NCBI GenBank assembly: GCA_022710185.1
Contig: JAKLHK010000029.1
Coordinates: 1 to 37,617, forward strand
DNA from: Bacteroidota bacterium
GTDB lineage: Bacteria > Bacteroidota > Bacteroidia > Bacteroidales > JAGNHN01
Length of the DNA: 37,617 nt
Direction of reading: 5' to 3'
The translations under genes and the position numbers were made by a program. Below are positions 1 to 8,118 of this stretch, one piece after another. How positions within the stretch are numbered: the stretch's first letter is position 1; every line of letters starts with the position of its first letter. The notes beneath the pieces are model-generated. The model made no database searches and was not told the DNA's origin. It saw only the letters and a program-made list of their open reading frames with translations.

Positions 1-1207
1 CCAGACGGGAGGGGTATGGCAGGGCACGGGCACGAGCTGTATTCCCAACCTCTGTCCCCCGCCCCAGGGCGCATGCTGCATGCCGGATGGCAGTTGTGTG
101 ATGACCGATGCCACGCATTGCGGCCAGGTGCTGCACGGCAGCTGGCAGGGCCCGGGCAGCAGTTGCACGCCCAACCCCTGTCCCCAGCCCCCGGACACGG
201 GCGCCTGCTGCTATCCTGACGGCAGCTGCGCAGTGACCGATACCATGTACTGCATCCAGACAGGAGGGGTATGGCAGGGTGCCGGCACGGGCTGTTTGCC
301 CAACCTCTGTCCCCCGCCCCAGGGTGCCTGCTGCATGCCCGACGGCAGTTGTGTGATGACCGATGCCACGCATTGCGGCCAGGTGCTTCACGGCAGCTGG
401 CAGGGCCCGGGCAGCAGTTGCACGCCCAACCCCTGTCCCCAGCCCCCGGACACGGGCGCCTGCTGCTATCCCGACGGCAGCTGCGCAGTGACCGATACCA
501 TTTATTGCATCCAGACGGGAGGGGTATGGCAGGGTGCCGGCACGGGCTGTTTGCCCAACCTCTGTCCCCCGCCCCAGGGTGCCTGCTGCATGCCCGACGG
601 CAGTTGTGTGATGACCGATGCCACGCATTGCGGCCAGGTGCTGCACGGCAGCTGGCAGGGCCCGGGCAGCAGTTGTACGCCCAACCCCTGTCCCCAGCCC
701 CCGGACACGGGCGCCTGCTGTTATCCTGATGGGAGCTGCGCAGTGACCGATACCATGTACTGTATCCAGACGGGAGGGGTATGGCAGGGTGCCGGCACGG
801 GCTGTTTGCCCAACCTCTGTCCCCCGCCCCAGGGTGCCTGCTGCATGCCGGATGGCAGTTGTGTGATGACCGATGCCACGCATTGCGGCCAGGTGCTGCA
901 CGGCAGCTGGCAGGGTCCGGGCAGCAGTTGCACGCCCAACCCCTGTCCCCAGCCCCCGGACACAGGCGCCTGCTGTTATCCTGACGGGAGCTGCGCAGAG
1001 ACCGATGCTGTGTATTGCATCCAGACGGGAGGGGTATGGCAGGGCGCCGGCACGGGCTGTATGCCCAACCTCTGTCCCCCGCCCCAGGGTGCCTGCTGCA
1101 TGGATGATGGCAGTTGTGTGATGACCGATGCCACGCATTGCGGCCAGGTGCTGCACGGCAGCTGGCAGGGTCCGGGCAGCAGTTGCACGCCCAATCCCTG
1201 TCCTCCT
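1..1207 (+). repeat. Tandem 255-bp coding repeat, about 4.7 copies
   Basis: The phrase ccagacgggaggggtatggc (one base differs in copy 2, a synonymous change, and further single-base differences elsewhere) begins at 1, 256, 511, 766 and 1021. The period is therefore exactly 255 bp, or 85 codons. Copies differ by only a few bases, many of them synonymous. The array continues past the left edge of the window and fades near 1207, where coding for PPPSQDS begins. Its exact length in the genome cannot be known from here, and short-read assemblies may have collapsed it. Confidence 0.97.
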
Positions 1208-2515
1208 CCCTCCCAGGACAGCGGGGCCTGTTGCTTTACCGACGGGAGCTGCAGTTACATTTCGTCAGCGGAATGCATGATACGTTGCGGGAAGTTCATA
1301 GGCCTGGGCGTCCCCTGCAGTCCAGGGGTTTGCCCACTACCAGACAGTATTAGCGGTATGGTATTGTATGACAATACGGTTAATAGCCCGCTCAGTAATG
1401 TCCAGGTGCTGCTCAGCGACCTTGACGCTGCCCATTGCCTGGATTCCGTGCTTACCGGGACCACTGGCTCATACCTTTTCAAGGTTTGGCCAGGGGACTA
1501 TCTTGCCAGTGCGACGACCACACGGCCCTGGGTGTTCGGTGCTGCCAATTCGGTGGATGCCCTCCGTACCCTGAGGCACTTCGTCCATCTGGATACCCTG
1601 GAAGGGTTGAAGCTTGTCGCTGCCGATGTAAATGCCTCCCATTCGGTCAATACCACTGATGCCTATCTGATCGCAGGTCGTTTCGTGGGTCAGGTCGGCA
1701 GTTTCGCCGCCGGCGATTGGGTGTTCACAACTGACAGCCTCAGTCTGGCCGGCAAGGCCACCGTCACGAGCAGGATCTACGGCTTATTGGTGGGGGATGT
1801 GGACGCCTCCCATATTCCGACCAAGGCATTAAGCCCCAGCCTGGGATGGTTGAACGATGGAACCACAAGCTGCGAGGAGTATCCGGAGGTCATGCTGCCG
1901 ATATATGCGGACAGAATGCTTTCCCTGGGATCGCTTTCCCTTGAGCTTGGGTATGCCTTTACCCAGGTAAGGGTCCTGGATGTGCAGTGTTCTGCCCCGG
2001 GAGGTATGGTCCTGTGGAAGGATCATGAGGGTATGCTGAGGGTCAGCTGGTACAGCCTCGATGAATGGAAAGTGGAGCCGGGAAAGGCCCTGTTGTGGAT
2101 TCGGCTCCGGTGGCAGGATACAAGATCGCTGAACCCTCGACTGGCGATGTTCTATCCAGGTGCGGCCTGTCAGGCTTCTGATGTTCGCGGTAACCCTGTG
2201 AGGTTTGTTTTGGTCCAACCCTGGGTATTGCCTCCAGTGAAGGAAGTCGTGCTTGGCCCTAACCGACCTAATCCATTTAGCGGAGAAACTGAGATCAGCT
2301 ATTATCTGCCGTGCGAAGGCGAAGTGCTTCTGGAAGTCAGGGATGCCCTGGGCCGAAGAGTCATGACCCTGGCCGAGGGAGACAAGGATGCAGGTGAACA
2401 GCGCGTAAGCTTCAGCTGCCGGGATTGTCTCCCGGGTATTTACATATATACTTTAAAAGCAGCAGTTAATGGGGACCTGCGGGTGCTATCACGAAGGATG
2501 GTGCTCACCCGATAA
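2..2515 (+). CDS. Large Cys-rich repeat adhesin with dockerin-like module and T9SS sorting domain (5' end off window)
   Basis: The reading frame is open to the left edge, so only the C-terminal ~837 residues are present. About the first 400 residues are tandem 85-aa units. Each unit is two half-repeats (about 41 and 44 aa) of the form GACC-x2-DGSC-x7-C-x13/14-C-x4-C, with six Cys per half, so three disulfides per half is plausible. One diverged half-repeat follows (about 1225-1345). Next comes a module with RPW..G, DAL..LRHFV.LDTL and NTTDAYLIAGRF, which resembles a dockerin/calcium-loop segment; a closely related module ends the adhesin at 34072. The last ~80 residues (GPNRPNPFSGET... GIYIYTLK) are a type A T9SS sorting domain, so the protein should cross the outer membrane by T9SS and be surface-attached or released. 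The ligand is unknown. The stop is at 2513-2515. Confidence 0.88.
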   Translation, partial: QTGGVWQGTGTSCIPNLCPPPQGACCMPDGSCVMTDATHCGQVLHGSWQGPGSSCTPNPCPQPPDTGACCYPDGSCAVTDTMYCIQTGGVWQGAGTGCLPNLCPPPQGACCMPDGSCVMTDATHCGQVLHGSWQGPGSSCTPNPCPQPPDTGACCYPDGSCAVTDTIYCIQTGGVWQGAGTGCLPNLCPPPQGACCMPDGSCVMTDATHCGQVLHGSWQGPGSSCTPNPCPQPPDTGACCYPDGSCAVTDTMYCIQTGGVWQGAGTGCLPNLCPPPQGACCMPDGSCVMTDATHCGQVLHGSWQGPGSSCTPNPCPQPPDTGACCYPDGSCAETDAVYCIQTGGVWQGAGTGCMPNLCPPPQGACCMDDGSCVMTDATHCGQVLHGSWQGPGSSCTPNPCPPPSQDSGACCFTDGSCSYISSAECMIRCGKFIGLGVPCSPGVCPLPDSISGMVLYDNTVNSPLSNVQVLLSDLDAAHCLDSVLTGTTGSYLFKVWPGDYLASATTTRPWVFGAANSVDALRTLRHFVHLDTLEGLKLVAADVNASHSVNTTDAYLIAGRFVGQVGSFAAGDWVFTTDSLSLAGKATVTSRIYGLLVGDVDASHIPTKALSPSLGWLNDGTTSCEEYPEVMLPIYADRMLSLGSLSLELGYAFTQVRVLDVQCSAPGGMVLWKDHEGMLRVSWYSLDEWKVEPGKALLWIRLRWQDTRSLNPRLAMFYPGAACQASDVRGNPVRFVLVQPWVLPPVKEVVLGPNRPNPFSGETEISYYLPCEGEVLLEVRDALGRRVMTLAEGDKDAGEQRVSFSCRDCLPGIYIYTLKAAVNGDLRVLSRRMVLTR

Positions 2516-2542
2516 GCGGGATTTGGCCCACGTCCGTGACCT

Positions 2543-3403
2543 TCAGATGCCCGTGCCCTTCTGATGGAACAGGCTGAGTGCCGGGAGCGGGTCGCGGAGG
2601 ATGACGATATTACGGAAGCCGGAGGATTCCATGACTTCCTGAAGAAGTTCGGAAAATGTCCATGCCACGGATCCATTGAAACCCACACTCATGCTCCGAT
2701 CGGGGTCCAGTTTGAGCAGATGCTGATCAGTAAAAGCTTGGAACCTTGCTCGCACCAGCCCTCTGACATAGGGATGATCAGCCATCTCTCCCAACATCAG
2801 GGCATATTGTCCCAGGAGATGGGCAGGATGGGGGGAGGTATTGATCCCGTGAAGCAGTTCGTCCCAGGAGTAGGGATTGCGGGTACGGAAGGCTTGCTGG
2901 AGTTCATCGGGAGCCTGGCCGTAGAGGACATCGCGCAATAAGACCCGTCCCAGGTCCGCTCCGCTGCCTTCATCGCCCAGCAGGAACCCCAGGGATGGGG
3001 AGACATGCGTCAGCTGTTGTCCGGACCACCTGGCAGCGCTAGCCCCTGTGCCGAGGATCGCCGCCAATCCGGGAAACTTGCCCAGCGTGCTGATAGCAGC
3101 GCCTTCCAGGTCGCTACGTACGTTTATCCTTGCTTCGGGGAACAAGCCGGAGAGAATCCCGCGCATCGTTGAATTGCCAGGCTCACGCAGACAGCCGCTC
3201 CCATAAAAATGGACAGCTCCGATCAAGTTCCGGGGAATATGGTCCGGCCAGACGGCACTCAGCGCACTGGCGGCCGGGGCATTATCGATTCTGGCAGGGT
3301 GAAAACCCATGGTTTGCATGGGGTAGGAACCCTCTGGAGTATGGAGCAGCCAATTGGTCTTGGTCGCGCCGCTGTCTGCGATCAGCGAGAATCCTGATGC
3401 CAT
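2543..3403 (-). CDS. BadF/BadG-type sugar kinase, probable N-acetylglucosamine kinase
   Basis: This is a 286-aa ASKHA-fold ATPase of the BadF/BcrA family, probably an N-acetylglucosamine kinase (ATP + GlcNAc to GlcNAc-6-P) acting in cytosolic amino-sugar salvage. Visible motifs are phosphate-1 DSGATKTNW (residues 10-18), a D98 acidic site in SDLEGA, the ILGTG phosphate-2 loop (116-120), and GDEGSGADLG (143-152), typical of the family. A longer frame reaches back to 3460, but I chose the ATG at 3403 because the family starts just before this motif and a TACCTTTG promoter element lies at 3424-3431, inside that longer frame. The gene stands alone, convergent with the adhesin. Exact sugar specificity is inferred. 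Confidence 0.82.
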   Translation of the reverse strand: MASGFSLIADSGATKTNWLLHTPEGSYPMQTMGFHPARIDNAPAASALSAVWPDHIPRNLIGAVHFYGSGCLREPGNSTMRGILSGLFPEARINVRSDLEGAAISTLGKFPGLAAILGTGASAARWSGQQLTHVSPSLGFLLGDEGSGADLGRVLLRDVLYGQAPDELQQAFRTRNPYSWDELLHGINTSPHPAHLLGQYALMLGEMADHPYVRGLVRARFQAFTDQHLLKLDPDRSMSVGFNGSVAWTFSELLQEVMESSGFRNIVILRDPLPALSLFHQKGTGI

Positions 3404-3423
3404 GGGATCAAAGTTGTGTTTGC

Positions 3424-3431
3424 CAAAGGTA
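3424..3431 (-). promoter_or_regulatory. Bacteroidota -7 promoter element for the sugar kinase
   Basis: On the minus strand this reads TACCTTTG, a full match to the Bacteroidota TAnnTTTG -7 box, 20 nt upstream of the ATG at 3403. No clear -33 TTG is seen. It supports the short start. Confidence 0.5.
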
Positions 3432-3537
3432 GAAAACCTTGGAGGCCATTGCTCAGGCATACTTTACCGCCCTTGCGGTGTCTGTGGCATGAAGCTATTA
3501 ATTTGCACAGCGTGATGCTTTTGAATGTTCAGAATGA

Positions 3538-3545
3538 TATATTTG
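3538..3545 (+). promoter_or_regulatory. Bacteroidota -7 promoter element for the thioredoxin-like lipoprotein
   Basis: TATATTTG matches TAnnTTTG and lies 23 nt before the ATG at 3569. A TTG at 3521-3523 is only 14 nt upstream, closer than the usual spacing. Confidence 0.5.
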
Positions 3546-3568
3546 CATAATCCTAATCCCGAATTTCT

Positions 3569-4396
3569 ATGAAGAGGTTATTTTTATTCCTTGTTCCCCT
3601 GGCCTTTCTGGCCTCCTGCAACAGTGACAGCGACACGCCCGTCGAGGTGCAAGGCTGTACAGATCCCAATGCCTTGAACTATAATCCCTATGCCAATGTT
3701 GACGATGGCAGTTGCGTGACCCCGTTGCAGAAGCAGGGTGCCTTTGCCATCAACTACACGGCTACATGGTGCGGTCCCTGTGGAAACTGGGGAGCCCCGC
3801 GCATCCACGAAATGGCAGCTGCCGGTTCGCCGGTGGTAGCCATCACCGCCCATGCCAGTGGTGACCCCATGCACAACTCCGTCCTTTACGGTAGTTTTTC
3901 CTCCTGCAGGCCTACCGGCGGCGGTATACCTTCATTCTGGGTCGGTGACATCGACGATGGCATGCCTTCCGATGTGACCGCCATGCTGCTGCAGACACCA
4001 CCCGCCGGCCTCGAGTTTATTGCCGCCCGCGACGGGAATAATATGAATGTTGCTGTGCGCAGCCTGTTTTTCCAGAACGTGACCGGGGAATATTACCTCA
4101 GTGTTTACCTCCTGGAAGACGGGATCGATGGCAGCGCCAGTGCCGGAGAGTACGCCCAGAACGGGGTAGCCAATCCTGACACCTACAAGCATGACTATGT
4201 GCTCCGCGCTGCCGCTACACCCAATTCGGCCTATGGTGAGATGATCGCCAGCGGAAGCATCGCTGCCGGTTCAAAGTTTGACAAAACCTATTCCATTCCC
4301 GTAGATGCCACCTGGAACGATGTGTATGTGGCTGTCTGCCTCTGGAAAAAGGATGGCTCGTTCTACAGCTTCGTCAACTCCCTCAAAAAGCGTTAG
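3569..4396 (+). CDS. Omp28/thioredoxin-like lipoprotein
   Basis: This is a 275-aa lipoprotein. A signal peptide ends in the lipobox LASC, with acylated Cys17. A short Cys-bounded CTDPNALNYN...DDGSC segment follows (residues 30-49), common in secreted Bacteroidota proteins. Then comes a thioredoxin-like region with a CXXC active site, WCGPC (67-71). The rest resembles the Omp28-related family: PSFWVGD and a late beta-rich region. It probably acts as a periplasmic or outer-membrane-anchored thiol-disulfide protein; whether it oxidises, reduces or has lost activity cannot be read from sequence. It is monocistronic: it has its own promoter element and a strong terminator just downstream. Confidence 0.8.
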   Translation: MKRLFLFLVPLAFLASCNSDSDTPVEVQGCTDPNALNYNPYANVDDGSCVTPLQKQGAFAINYTATWCGPCGNWGAPRIHEMAAAGSPVVAITAHASGDPMHNSVLYGSFSSCRPTGGGIPSFWVGDIDDGMPSDVTAMLLQTPPAGLEFIAARDGNNMNVAVRSLFFQNVTGEYYLSVYLLEDGIDGSASAGEYAQNGVANPDTYKHDYVLRAAATPNSAYGEMIASGSIAAGSKFDKTYSIPVDATWNDVYVAVCLWKKDGSFYSFVNSLKKR

Positions 4397-4415
4397 CCTG
4401 AACCAAGGATAAATG

Positions 4416-4449
4416 AAAAGGGCGGGATGTATTTCCTGCCCTTTTTTTA
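4416..4449 (+). terminator. Rho-independent terminator after the thioredoxin-like lipoprotein gene
   Basis: The arms aaaagggcggga (4416-4427) and tcctgccctttt (4434-4445) pair over 12 bp with one G-T pair and a 6-nt loop. The 3' side runs into a T-tract. It lies between two convergent genes, so it may also help stop the dapB operon on the other strand. Confidence 0.85.
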
Positions 4450-4467
4450 TTTGATCGAACGATCGGC

Positions 4468-5184
4468 CTATTCAGTAAAAAGCACATCTTCCAGGGTATA
4501 AATACCCTTCCTGCCGCGGAGCCATGCGGCTGCATCCAGGGCACCGATCGCGAACACGCGGCGATGCTTTACCTGGTGGATGATCTGGATGGAGTCGTCC
4601 TCTGATTCCCAAAGGGTAAGATGGTTGCCGGGAATCTCCCCATTGCGGTACGACTGGATGCCGATCTGTTGGGGATGGTCGGCCTTTCCCTTGACCCACT
4701 CTTTTTTCCGTTCCATAAGCTTCAGTATAGCCTCCGCCAGCCGGATGGCTGTACCGCTGGGGGCATCCAACTTATGCACATGGTGGTATTCGCTCAACAC
4801 CACCTCATACTCGGGGTGTTTGTCGAAGATAGTGGCCAGGTAGCGGTTGAGCGCAAAGAGGATGTTCACCCCTTTACTGAAATTGGGCGCATAGAGCATA
4901 CCCCCGTTTTGCTGCCGGCAGCTTCCCTGGATCTCTTCCAACCGGTGGTACCAACCGGTGGTTCCGCAGACCACAGGCACCCCAAGGTCGAAGCAGCGCC
5001 TCAGGTTGTCGAACACCGCCTCGGGTGTGGTGAACTCTATCGCCACCTCGGCATCGCCCAGGGGGCGCTCCGCCTCCCAGTCCAATGCATTGTCAATAAT
5101 GGCAGTGATCTCCCATTGACGGGCAGTTGCGGCTTTGATCACCTCCTTGCCCATTTTGCCGTTTCCAATGATGGCTAGTTTCAT
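4468..5184 (-). CDS. dapB: 4-hydroxy-tetrahydrodipicolinate reductase
   Basis: This 238-aa cytosolic enzyme reduces the dapA product with NAD(P)H in the lysine/diaminopimelate pathway, which feeds peptidoglycan. The dinucleotide loop GNGKMGK (7-13), the CGTTGW motif (73-78), NFSKG (101-105) and the catalytic EYHHVHKLDAPSGTA stretch (132-146, with H134/H135 and K138) are all present. The length is normal for the short Bacteroidota form. It is the last gene of the parA-parB-DUF5683-dapB operon, 18 bp after the DUF5683 gene. This order is conserved in many Bacteroidota. Confidence 0.95.
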   Translation of the reverse strand: MKLAIIGNGKMGKEVIKAATARQWEITAIIDNALDWEAERPLGDAEVAIEFTTPEAVFDNLRRCFDLGVPVVCGTTGWYHRLEEIQGSCRQQNGGMLYAPNFSKGVNILFALNRYLATIFDKHPEYEVVLSEYHHVHKLDAPSGTAIRLAEAILKLMERKKEWVKGKADHPQQIGIQSYRNGEIPGNHLTLWESEDDSIQIIHQVKHRRVFAIGALDAAAWLRGRKGIYTLEDVLFTE

Positions 5185-5202
5185 ATGTTTGGTGGGTTGG
5201 AT

Positions 5203-5796
5203 TCAACGGAAACTGAGTTGCAGGCTCAGACCTCCTCCCATGGGATAGCGTGGCCCCAGGGGATATAGGGTAGGGCGCACCTGCAGGCTAAGGTCTTCAC
5301 CAACGTCGAAATCCCAGAGATGGGCATCCACCGCGGCATCCACAACGTTGAGTATGTACAACACGCCCGTAAGGATATAGGAAAGCTCCATGTTCCTGCG
5401 GTAATATTCCCTTCCTTGCAGCAATCCGGCACTGGTATACTTGCTTACATACTCGTTGGGAGCTCCGGTGCTGTCGCCGCTGCTGACGTAGTTGTAGGCT
5501 TCTCTGAACTTGCGGTATTCGCTGGTATTCATCGAGATGAAATAGCCCAGGGTGGCAAATCCCGTGTAGATTACGGGAACCTTCCAGTACTTTCTGTTGT
5601 ATGCCTGGCCCATGCCCGGGAGGATGGCGGAGTACAGGCTCGCCCTGGAAGGGGAATGGGTTCGTGTGAGGGGGCTTGCCTGCAGGCTATCCTGGGCAGC
5701 AACGGGTACCTGTCCCAGGAAAGTCGTCAGGATCAGGGCGACGACCCACAGGGTCGGGAGGCGCCTCACTGCCGTTCGTGCAAGGGGCAGGGTCAT
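5203..5796 (-). CDS. DUF5683 membrane-associated protein
   Basis: This 197-aa protein has a signal peptide or first membrane helix (about 12-35). The family signature ASLYSAILPGMGQAYNRKYWK follows at about 52-72, leading into a hydrophobic segment (VPVIYTGFATLGYFI). A second hydrophobic helix (LSYILTGVLYILNVVDAAVDAHL) lies near 140-162, before a beta-like tail. This matches DUF5683, a family of unknown function found beside parB and dapB in Bacteroidota. Its start overlaps the parB stop by 4 nt (ATGA), implying translational coupling. An envelope function is likely, but nothing more specific can be said. Confidence 0.85.
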   Translation of the reverse strand: MTLPLARTAVRRLPTLWVVALILTTFLGQVPVAAQDSLQASPLTRTHSPSRASLYSAILPGMGQAYNRKYWKVPVIYTGFATLGYFISMNTSEYRKFREAYNYVSSGDSTGAPNEYVSKYTSAGLLQGREYYRRNMELSYILTGVLYILNVVDAAVDAHLWDFDVGEDLSLQVRPTLYPLGPRYPMGGGLSLQLSFR

Positions 5797-6671
5797 CCTT
5801 TGAGACGGGAGCGGAGTTCCCTGAATTCCTCGTCGCTGCTGAAGCGGATGGTAAGGCTTCCCTTACCGCCGGCATTGCGTTTGACTGATACTTTCAGTCC
5901 GAGCGACTGGCTCATGGACCGGGCAGCATCTCTGAATTCGCCGGGGATGGCGGCCACGGCGTGGCGGGGTGGGGGGGTACCCTGTCTGCGGACGAGCGCC
6001 TCTACCTCGCGGACGCTGAGGCCTTTCTCGAGGATAAGTGCCAGGGTTTTCAACTGGGCCTCTGTCGTTTCAAGACCGATAAGGGCGCGCGCATGGCCCA
6101 TACTGATCTGTTCGTCGCGGATGGCTATCTGCACTTCAGGGGGCAGGCGTAACAGGCGAACGTAATTTGCCACAGTAGCCCGGCTTTTGCCAACCCGCGC
6201 GCTCAGGTTGTCCTGGGTCAGGGAGCACTCCTCCATGAGCCGTTGATAGCTGATGGCGATCTCAATGGCGTTGAGGTTTTCCCGCTGGATGTTTTCGACC
6301 AGGGCCAACTCCAGCATCTGCTCGTCCTCTGCCTCACGAATAAATGCAGGGATGACCTCCAGTCCGGCCATACGGGCTGCTTTGAGGCGACGCTCGCCCG
6401 AGATGAGCTGGTAGCTGTCATGCCCTGTGCGCCTGACGGTTACCGGCTGGATGATCCCTTGCTGACGGATGGACGCGGCCAGTTCGGTCAGGGACTCCAC
6501 TTCGAAATGGTCCCTGGGCTGGAAGGGGTTGGACTCGATGAGGGAGAGGCGGATGTCGGCGATACTGCCTGCCACGAAGGAACTCCCGGGGGTTCTTTCG
6601 GTCAGGTCGCCGTTCCCGTCCTGTAACAGGGCGCTCAGCCCCTTCCCCAGGGCCCTTTTCTTAGCGTTCAT
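5793..6671 (-). CDS. parB: Chromosome-partitioning protein ParB
   Basis: This 292-aa ParB/Spo0J family protein is a CTP-dependent DNA clamp that loads at parS and works with ParA in chromosome segregation. The N-terminal [10 protein letters not shown] is typical of ParB. The CTP-binding motifs GERR (92-95) and ENIQR (126-130) are intact. A helix-turn-helix follows (about 151-175, [24 protein letters not shown]). The C-terminal ~45 residues (LGLKVSVKR...) are the dimerisation domain. I chose the ATG at 6671; a TTG one codon upstream is possible. It overlaps parA by 11 nt and the DUF5683 gene by 4 nt. No parS-like palindrome was spotted in the window. Confidence 0.95.
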   Translation of the reverse strand: MNAKKRALGKGLSALLQDGNGDLTERTPGSSFVAGSIADIRLSLIESNPFQPRDHFEVESLTELAASIRQQGIIQPVTVRRTGHDSYQLISGERRLKAARMAGLEVIPAFIREAEDEQMLELALVENIQRENLNAIEIAISYQRLMEECSLTQDNLSARVGKSRATVANYVRLLRLPPEVQIAIRDEQISMGHARALIGLETTEAQLKTLALILEKGLSVREVEALVRRQGTPPPRHAVAAIPGEFRDAARSMSQSLGLKVSVKRNAGGKGSLTIRFSSDEEFRELRSRLKG

Positions 6672-7476
6672 CAATGATCTCTATGGTTTTGCTCGAATTA
6701 TCGATCGAGGTCAGGTTGTTATTCTGAAGGATTTCCCGCGCCAGGTTGAGGTAGTTGGTAGCGCCTTTGCTTTCGGCATCATGCATGATGATGGTCTCCC
6801 CGAAGCTCGGGGCCTCGCCTAACTTGGTATTGCGGTGGATCACCGTATCGAACACCATTTGCTGGAAGTGCATCCTGACCTCGTCCACCACTTGTTTGCC
6901 CAGGCGCAGCCGTTGGTCGTACATGGTCAGCAATATACCTTCGATAGCCAGGGAGGGGTTGAGCCTCGATTGGACGATCTTGATGGTATTCAGAAGTTTG
7001 CCCAGCCCTTCCAGGGCAAAGTACTCGCATTGTACCGGTATGATGACCGAATCGGCGGCCGTCAGGGCATTCACGGTGATCAGTCCAAGGGAAGGGGAAC
7101 AATCGATGATAATGAAATCGTAATGGTCGCGGATCTTCGAGGTCACCTTTTTCATCATCATCTCCCGGTTGGGCATGCTGATCATTTCGATCTCGGCCCC
7201 GACCAGGTCGATGTGGGCCGGAAGCAGGTCGAGGTTGGGGGTGTCAGTCTTAAGGATGATGTTGATGGGCTCCACCTCCCCGATGATACACTCGTATATG
7301 CTTGTCTTGACATTGCGATGATCGATGCCAACGCCAGAAGTGGCATTGGCCTGGGGGTCGGCGTCGATGAGCAGGGTGCGGTATTCCAGAACGGCCAGGG
7401 CAGCGCTGAGGTTGATCGCTGAAGTAGTTTTTCCTACGCCGCCTTTCTGGTTTGCTATCGCAATGACCTTGCCCAT
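6661..7476 (-). CDS. parA: Chromosome-partitioning ATPase ParA
   Basis: This 271-aa Walker-type ATPase partners ParB in segregation. The deviant Walker A KGGVGKTT (11-18) carries the signature lysine; LLIDADPQAN (Walker A') and IIIDCSPS (Walker B) follow. The frame runs back to 7521, but MGKVIAIANQKGG is the family start and a promoter element overlaps the longer form, so 7476 is preferred. It is the first gene of the operon parA-parB-DUF5683-dapB. The size and position next to parB indicate the chromosomal (Soj-like) form rather than a plasmid one. Confidence 0.95.
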   Translation of the reverse strand: MGKVIAIANQKGGVGKTTSAINLSAALAVLEYRTLLIDADPQANATSGVGIDHRNVKTSIYECIIGEVEPINIILKTDTPNLDLLPAHIDLVGAEIEMISMPNREMMMKKVTSKIRDHYDFIIIDCSPSLGLITVNALTAADSVIIPVQCEYFALEGLGKLLNTIKIVQSRLNPSLAIEGILLTMYDQRLRLGKQVVDEVRMHFQQMVFDTVIHRNTKLGEAPSFGETIIMHDAESKGATNYLNLAREILQNNNLTSIDNSSKTIEIIDER

Positions 7477-7518
7477 GGAATCCTGTTGTTGCACGTAGCG
7501 TTCATGCCCGCGTGGTGG

Positions 7519-7526
7519 CAAAAATA
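7519..7526 (-). promoter_or_regulatory. Bacteroidota -7 promoter element for the parA operon
   Basis: On the minus strand it reads TATTTTTG (TAnnTTTG), 42 nt before the parA ATG. A short perfect inverted repeat, CCGCAG-a-CTGCGG, lies just upstream at about 7537-7549. It could be a protein site or the tail hairpin of the DUF3276 transcript. Confidence 0.5.
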
Positions 7527-7608
7527 CAAATAAGTTCCGCAGTCTGCGGGACCTGGTGTGCCTGGCCGGCCATCTCAGGACGGGTAGAGGCCGGTGAAGG
7601 GATCCAGC

Positions 7609-7959
7609 CTAACGCACCGGACCGCGCATGTCGTGATCCAGGTCCTCGAACCGGACGTCTGAATGGCTGTCGTCCGTATGGCGCGGAACCCAGTCTTCCT
7701 GGTTCTCCTCAATGTAGGCGATCACCTCCTTCAGTCCGGCAACGAACTTCTCAAAGTCCTCACGGTAAAGAAAGATCTTATGCTTGTCATAAAAGAACTT
7801 TCCTGCCTCATTGCTGAACCTGCGCTTGCTTTCAGTCAGGGTGAGGTAATATTCGTTGGATTTGGTGGCCTTCACATCGAAGAAATATGTTCTCTTCCCT
7901 GCCCTAACCGCCTTGGAGTAAATCTCGTCCCTGCTGTCTAAATTTTCCAGTTCGTCCAT
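7609..7959 (-). CDS. DUF3276 PUR-domain nucleic-acid-binding protein
   Basis: This 116-aa protein matches the Bacteroidota DUF3276/PUR-alpha family. The core YSKAVRAGKRTYFFDVKATKSNEYYLTLTESKR, then FFYDKHKIFLYREDFEKFVAGLKEVIAYIEEN, is the typical PUR beta-beta-beta-alpha repeat. Family members bind single-stranded DNA or RNA. The tail is acidic (HTDDSHSDVRFEDLDHD). The frame extends upstream to 8034, but that part would run over a TATTTTTG promoter element at 7992-7999, so the ATG at 7959 is chosen. It is divergent from nusB. Cellular targets are not known. Confidence 0.88.
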   Translation of the reverse strand: MDELENLDSRDEIYSKAVRAGKRTYFFDVKATKSNEYYLTLTESKRRFSNEAGKFFYDKHKIFLYREDFEKFVAGLKEVIAYIEENQEDWVPRHTDDSHSDVRFEDLDHDMRGPVR

Positions 7960-7991
7960 GCCACACGTATTGATTGGAATGATCAATCCAA

Positions 7992-7999
7992 CAAAAATA
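7992..7999 (-). promoter_or_regulatory. Bacteroidota -7 promoter element for the DUF3276 gene
   Basis: The minus strand reads TATTTTTG, 32 nt before the ATG at 7959, within an A/T-rich stretch. It supports the short start of this gene. Confidence 0.5.
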
Positions 8000-8068
8000 A
8001 AAAATAATGCATTCAGCGGATACCCGGGTCTCAATTGTCCAGCCTGGTGAAGGGTGCAAAAAAACCGC

Positions 8069-8076
8069 TACTTTTG
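8069..8076 (+). promoter_or_regulatory. Bacteroidota -7 promoter element for the nusB operon
   Basis: TACTTTTG lies 42 nt before the nusB ATG, divergent from the DUF3276 promoter about 70 bp away. Confidence 0.5.
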
Positions 8077-8118
8077 CCGGGCGTTCAAAGGAAGCGCGTT
8101 TACTGACGTATTGACCTT

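Noticed and set aside
271..984. Several overlapping open frames in other frames of the Cys-rich array
   Set aside because: They are frame shadows of the 255-bp repeat; its length is a multiple of three, so every frame stays open in each copy.
1..1207. CRISPR-like array
   Set aside because: Repeats are long, directly adjacent, in-frame and coding, with no spacers.
5320..6165. 281-aa open frame on the plus strand
   Set aside because: It runs across the antisense of the DUF5683 and parB genes; both of those are recognised by motifs.
6661..7600. parS site near parA
   Set aside because: No match to the usual palindrome TGTTTCACGTGAAACA was seen; the CCGCAG inverted repeat at 7537 is too short and different.
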